From the NCBI RefSeq assembly GCF_023264675.1, contig NZ_JAHFVG010000031.1, positions 1 through 64,000 on the forward strand: a DNA stretch of 64,000 nucleotides, written 5' to 3'. The DNA is from Rhodococcus sp. (in: high G+C Gram-positive bacteria). GTDB lineage: Bacteria > Actinomycetota > Actinomycetes > Mycobacteriales > Mycobacteriaceae. Below are positions 61,562 through 64,000 of this stretch, piece by piece. The position numbers were made by a program, and so were the translations under genes. Below the pieces are notes generated by a model. That model ran no database searches and was not told where the DNA came from. It saw only the letters and a list, made by a program, of their open reading frames with translations. How positions within the stretch are numbered: position 1 is the stretch's first letter; every line of letters begins with the position of its first letter.

Positions 61562-61962
61562 TGAGCGAGAAGATCGCAGTTCGAACCGACGGAGCGCCCG
61601 CGCCTGCCCACACCTTTTCGCAAGGGGTGCGAAAAGGCCCGTTCGTCCAGGTGTCCGGCCAGGGACCAGTCGATCCGGCAACCAGCGAATACCTCTTTCC
61701 GGGAGATGTTGCCGCTCAGACGACCCGCACGCTCGAAAACGTCCGCGCGATCGTCGAGGCGAGCGGCGCGACGTTCGACGACGTCGTCATGCTCCGCGTG
61801 TATCTCACCAAGCGCGAGGATTTTGCCGTGATGAACGACGCCTATGGCGAGTTCGTGAACAAGTACACCAAGGGCGATGTATTGCCCAGTCGTACAACGG
61901 TGTTCACGGGGCTTCCTCGGGAAGAAATGCTCGTGGAAATCGACGCCGTAGCAATCGTCTGA
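61561..61962 (+). CDS. RidA family enamine/imine deaminase
   Basis: A 133-residue RidA/YjgF protein. The conserved GPFVQVSGQGPVDP and the substrate-binding Arg in PSRTTVFTGLPREEMLVEID are visible. RidA hydrolyses reactive enamines and imines released by PLP dehydratases; it fits well with the PLP enzyme of this cluster, speeding ammonia release or protecting other PLP enzymes. ATG at 61561 (spacing 6 from AAGGAAA) is preferred over the ATG three bases earlier; it overlaps the IclR stop. A strong terminator follows. Confidence 0.88.
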   Translation: MSEKIAVRTDGAPAPAHTFSQGVRKGPFVQVSGQGPVDPATSEYLFPGDVAAQTTRTLENVRAIVEASGATFDDVVMLRVYLTKREDFAVMNDAYGEFVNKYTKGDVLPSRTTVFTGLPREEMLVEIDAVAIV

Positions 61963-61968
61963 CGGCCT

Positions 61969-61993
61969 GCGCCCGTCCGTGATGGACGGGCGC
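61969..61993. terminator. Bidirectional terminator, perfect 10-bp GC stem
   Basis: GCGCCCGTCC (61969-61978) and GGACGGGCGC (61984-61993) pair perfectly around a 5-nt loop between the convergent ridA and chaperone-like genes. Confidence 0.8.
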
Positions 61994-62000
61994 CCGCCCG

Positions 62001-63155
62001 TCATGCGTTGTCGAAGAAGCCCACGGTGCGAAGTGCGAGTCGCAGAGCTCGAACGATTCTGTCCCACGGGATCGCCTCCGCTTCGTAATCGGCAGCACCG
62101 GGCTCGTCGCGCAGTACCGCCTCTCGTGCGTATTCGCGCCACGATCGAGCCTGTTCGGCGCAGAACGTCTCATATCGCGAGATCTTGTCGCGGTCTGCCC
62201 CGCACACCGACACGACGTCGTCCACACCGACTTCGCCGCCTGACTCGGCATCGATTTCGAGGAGCGTCATCAACTGCGGGGGTACGTCCTCCTCTGCTGA
62301 CAGCTCGGTTGCCTCATCAGCCATGATGCCGCGATCCCGAGAGGGCATCGCGCCGCCGAGAAGCTCGGCGAACCGGTCGTCCGTGGTGGACACGAATGCT
62401 GCAAGACGGGTGACGGCGCCGATCACGTGCTGGGGCACCAACGGATGCGCGTCGACGCTGATTGCCACATGCACGCGGTCTTCCACGAGAAGAAACTTCA
62501 ACCGGGGATGACGGCGATTCAAATCTGCGACGAGCTCTGCGGCTCGTGTTCTTCCTGAAATTCGTTCCACTACGCACGCGTGGAGCCGGACCTCGTCCCC
62601 GCTGGCCACGTAGACGTGCACCAGTGCACCGTCGATCTCGACGACAAAGCTTCCGCCGCCATCAGGCGACTCGGTGCTGTGGCCATAGGTTGCGAGCAGG
62701 ACCCCCTCGACTTCGGTAGCGAGCGCGGACTCGTCCGCATGGACGGATGCAGTGACGACGTCGCCGGCCGACATGGATGCACGTTCCGTTCCGGGCGCGA
62801 GCAGAAAAGACGGGTGAGGAACGTTCCAGTTCCGACGAATCTCCAGCACGATCGTCGCGACGAATCGATCGACCCACAGTGCGCCTTCTTCGAGCACATG
62901 GATGGTCTCGACGTCGGAGCGACGCCACGGAGTCTGCGGCGCGACCAACCCCGACGCTGCGCAGACCAGGCCTCCCGCCGTGGTGGCGCGAATCAACATC
63001 TCCTGTTTCGGCCCGCCTTCCGATGCGAACTTGGTGACCACCGAGAACTCGGACACCGTGTTGTTCGAGGCCAGACGGTCGGTCAGGCGGGTGGTGAATG
63101 CTCGCCAATCGGTTTCGATCTGCTCGTCCAGATTCGGAATCTCGAACATCGACAT
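62001..63155 (-). CDS. TY-Chap/YbjN-like peptide-binding chaperone domain protein, full-length form
   Basis: A 384-residue protein, third of the family in the window and the only one with all three modules in one frame: an N-terminal helical part ending with RRNWNVPHPSFLLAP (residues about 105-120), a central YbjN/type III-chaperone-like alpha/beta domain (about 140-270), an acidic linker and the C-terminal VCGADRDKISRYETFCAEQA helical domain. Function is unknown; the fold relatives bind peptides. ATG at 63155 follows GGGGAGAG. Confidence 0.7.
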   Translation of the reverse strand: MSMFEIPNLDEQIETDWRAFTTRLTDRLASNNTVSEFSVVTKFASEGGPKQEMLIRATTAGGLVCAASGLVAPQTPWRRSDVETIHVLEEGALWVDRFVATIVLEIRRNWNVPHPSFLLAPGTERASMSAGDVVTASVHADESALATEVEGVLLATYGHSTESPDGGGSFVVEIDGALVHVYVASGDEVRLHACVVERISGRTRAAELVADLNRRHPRLKFLLVEDRVHVAISVDAHPLVPQHVIGAVTRLAAFVSTTDDRFAELLGGAMPSRDRGIMADEATELSAEEDVPPQLMTLLEIDAESGGEVGVDDVVSVCGADRDKISRYETFCAEQARSWREYAREAVLRDEPGAADYEAEAIPWDRIVRALRLALRTVGFFDNA

Positions 63156-63202
63156 GTCTCTCCCCGTTTCACGCGCTTCGAACGTTTGTTCTGAACGGAA
63201 CG

Positions 63203-64000
63203 CTAGCGCGGGGCACCGACACGATCCGGCTTCCGTCCGGAACCTCGTACGACGATCGCTGGAACCAGCAGCTCCGCGGCAGTGAGAGACCCGTGATGGC
63301 CGATCAAGCGGGATGCGTTCTTCTCGGCCTGACTTCTGATGACAGCCGATGCATCCTCCGCCAAGGCCAGTAGATCACCGATCCTGCTGTAGGCATCCTC
63401 GGTGACCTGGGGACCGAACCAGCCGCGGTCGATGGCGTCGTCCCTGGTGACGACGGTGAACCGGTCTCCCACAAGGTTGCTCCAGGTGTCGTGAACATCG
63501 GCGGTGGCGCCACTCCGGGTGTAGAGATAGCGCATCCGCGGTTCTCCGCCAAGCTGAGTTACACCGGTCCGGAGATCGGAAATCGAGTCGTAGTCGATTC
63601 GATGCTCGATCTGGACCATGCCGTGGTCGGCCACGACCAGCAGAGCACCGTCGTCCGGTAGCTGCGATGCGATGCTTTCGACCAGCATGTCGACGTGTCG
63701 CAGTTGCAGCCGCCATGCCAGCGACGTCGGGCCGCGGACATGACCGATCAGATCGAGCTCGCCGTGATAGGCGTAGACCAAGGTCGGCCCGGCATCGACG
63801 AACGCTGCCGATGTCTGCGCCGCGACGTCCGCGATGGACATCGAACTCACAAATTCGGCGCCCCGCAGCGACGCACGAGTCAGTCCGGAGCCGTTCTGCA
63901 TCGACGGACCCACATGCACGACGCGAACTCCAGCGGCAACGGCACGCTCGAAAGCGGTGGGGGACGGCTGAAACTGTTCGGGGACCAAGTCGAGGGGGAG
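63203..64000 (-). CDS. Alkaline phosphatase superfamily phosphodiesterase/nucleotide pyrophosphatase (partial)
   Basis: The C-terminal 265 residues of a metal-dependent phosphodiesterase; the frame is open to the right edge, so the N-terminus with the catalytic Thr/Ser is outside. Metal-ligand motifs are present: YHGELDLIGHVRG (Asp and His) and VVADHGMVQ. Relatives are annotated as type I phosphodiesterase/nucleotide pyrophosphatase. The visible PEQFQPSPTAFERAVAAGVR is typical of the actinobacterial group. Confidence 0.8.
   Translation of the reverse strand, partial: LPLDLVPEQFQPSPTAFERAVAAGVRVVHVGPSMQNGSGLTRASLRGAEFVSSMSIADVAAQTSAAFVDAGPTLVYAYHGELDLIGHVRGPTSLAWRLQLRHVDMLVESIASQLPDDGALLVVADHGMVQIEHRIDYDSISDLRTGVTQLGGEPRMRYLYTRSGATADVHDTWSNLVGDRFTVVTRDDAIDRGWFGPQVTEDAYSRIGDLLALAEDASAVIRSQAEKNASRLIGHHGSLTAAELLVPAIVVRGSGRKPDRVGAPR

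Overview
The window looks like a chromosomal segment of a high-GC actinobacterium of the Corynebacteriales, most likely Rhodococcus or a close relative. The evidence is the dense packing, many GTG and TTG starts, ATGA/GTGA stop-start overlaps, the FprB/Rv0885-like gene pair also found in mycobacteria, a complete RecBCD, a SigG-type ECF sigma factor and a DtxR/IdeR-type iron box. The genus is an inference from gene content; no rRNA or tRNA gene was seen.

Layout. 1-2.5 kb: the end of a mobile or phage-like element (excisionase-type HTH, two small unknowns, a replication-type ATPase, 10-bp iterons), next to a truncated 2OG-Fe(II) oxygenase. 2.9-8 kb: a DUF2786 protein, an aldo/keto reductase, then ferredoxin-reductase FprB paired with an AurF-like diiron oxygenase. 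8-10.4 kb: an exact 51-bp-period array of palindromes, then an ADP-ribose module (ADP-ribosylglycohydrolase, macrodomain protein and an NrtR-like regulator) sharing a motif at both promoters. 10.4-17 kb: a chaperone-like gene broken by an in-frame TGA, a copper-type operon (DUF6153, DUF305) behind a CsoR-like operator, an excalibur protein, an acidic His/Asp-rich protein, a VOC protein and a flavin monooxygenase. 17.2-25.7 kb: recC-recB-recD.

25.6-38.9 kb: a second chaperone-like gene; a two-gene operon of a 1817-residue glutamate-synthase-like protein and a CysJ-like diflavin reductase behind an iron box; a DUF2079 membrane protein; cystathionine beta-synthase; a small alarmone synthetase; a SigG remnant that has lost region 4. 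38.9-42 kb: VOC, SDR, chorismate-mutase-like, DUF2867 and TetR genes. 42-53.5 kb: an Opp/Dpp-type ABC transporter with an aldo/keto reductase and an HpcH aldolase, divergent from a one-ORF fusion of a four-carbon acid-sugar kinase and a PdxA2-type dehydrogenase, a DeoR regulator and a flavoprotein reductase. Together these suggest catabolism of threonate- or erythronate-like acids.

54.7-62 kb: a divergent cluster (GntP permease, KDPG aldolase, N-acyl-D-amino-acid deacylase-like enzyme, D-serine-dehydratase-like PLP enzyme // sugar-acid kinase, IclR regulator, RidA). Read together it gives a complete route for N-acetyl-D-glucosaminate: uptake, deacetylation, deamination to 2-keto-3-deoxygluconate, phosphorylation, and cleavage to pyruvate plus glyceraldehyde 3-phosphate. 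This and the iron-box GOGAT/diflavin pair are the two most interesting systems here. The window ends with a third chaperone-like paralogue and a phosphodiesterase cut by the right edge.
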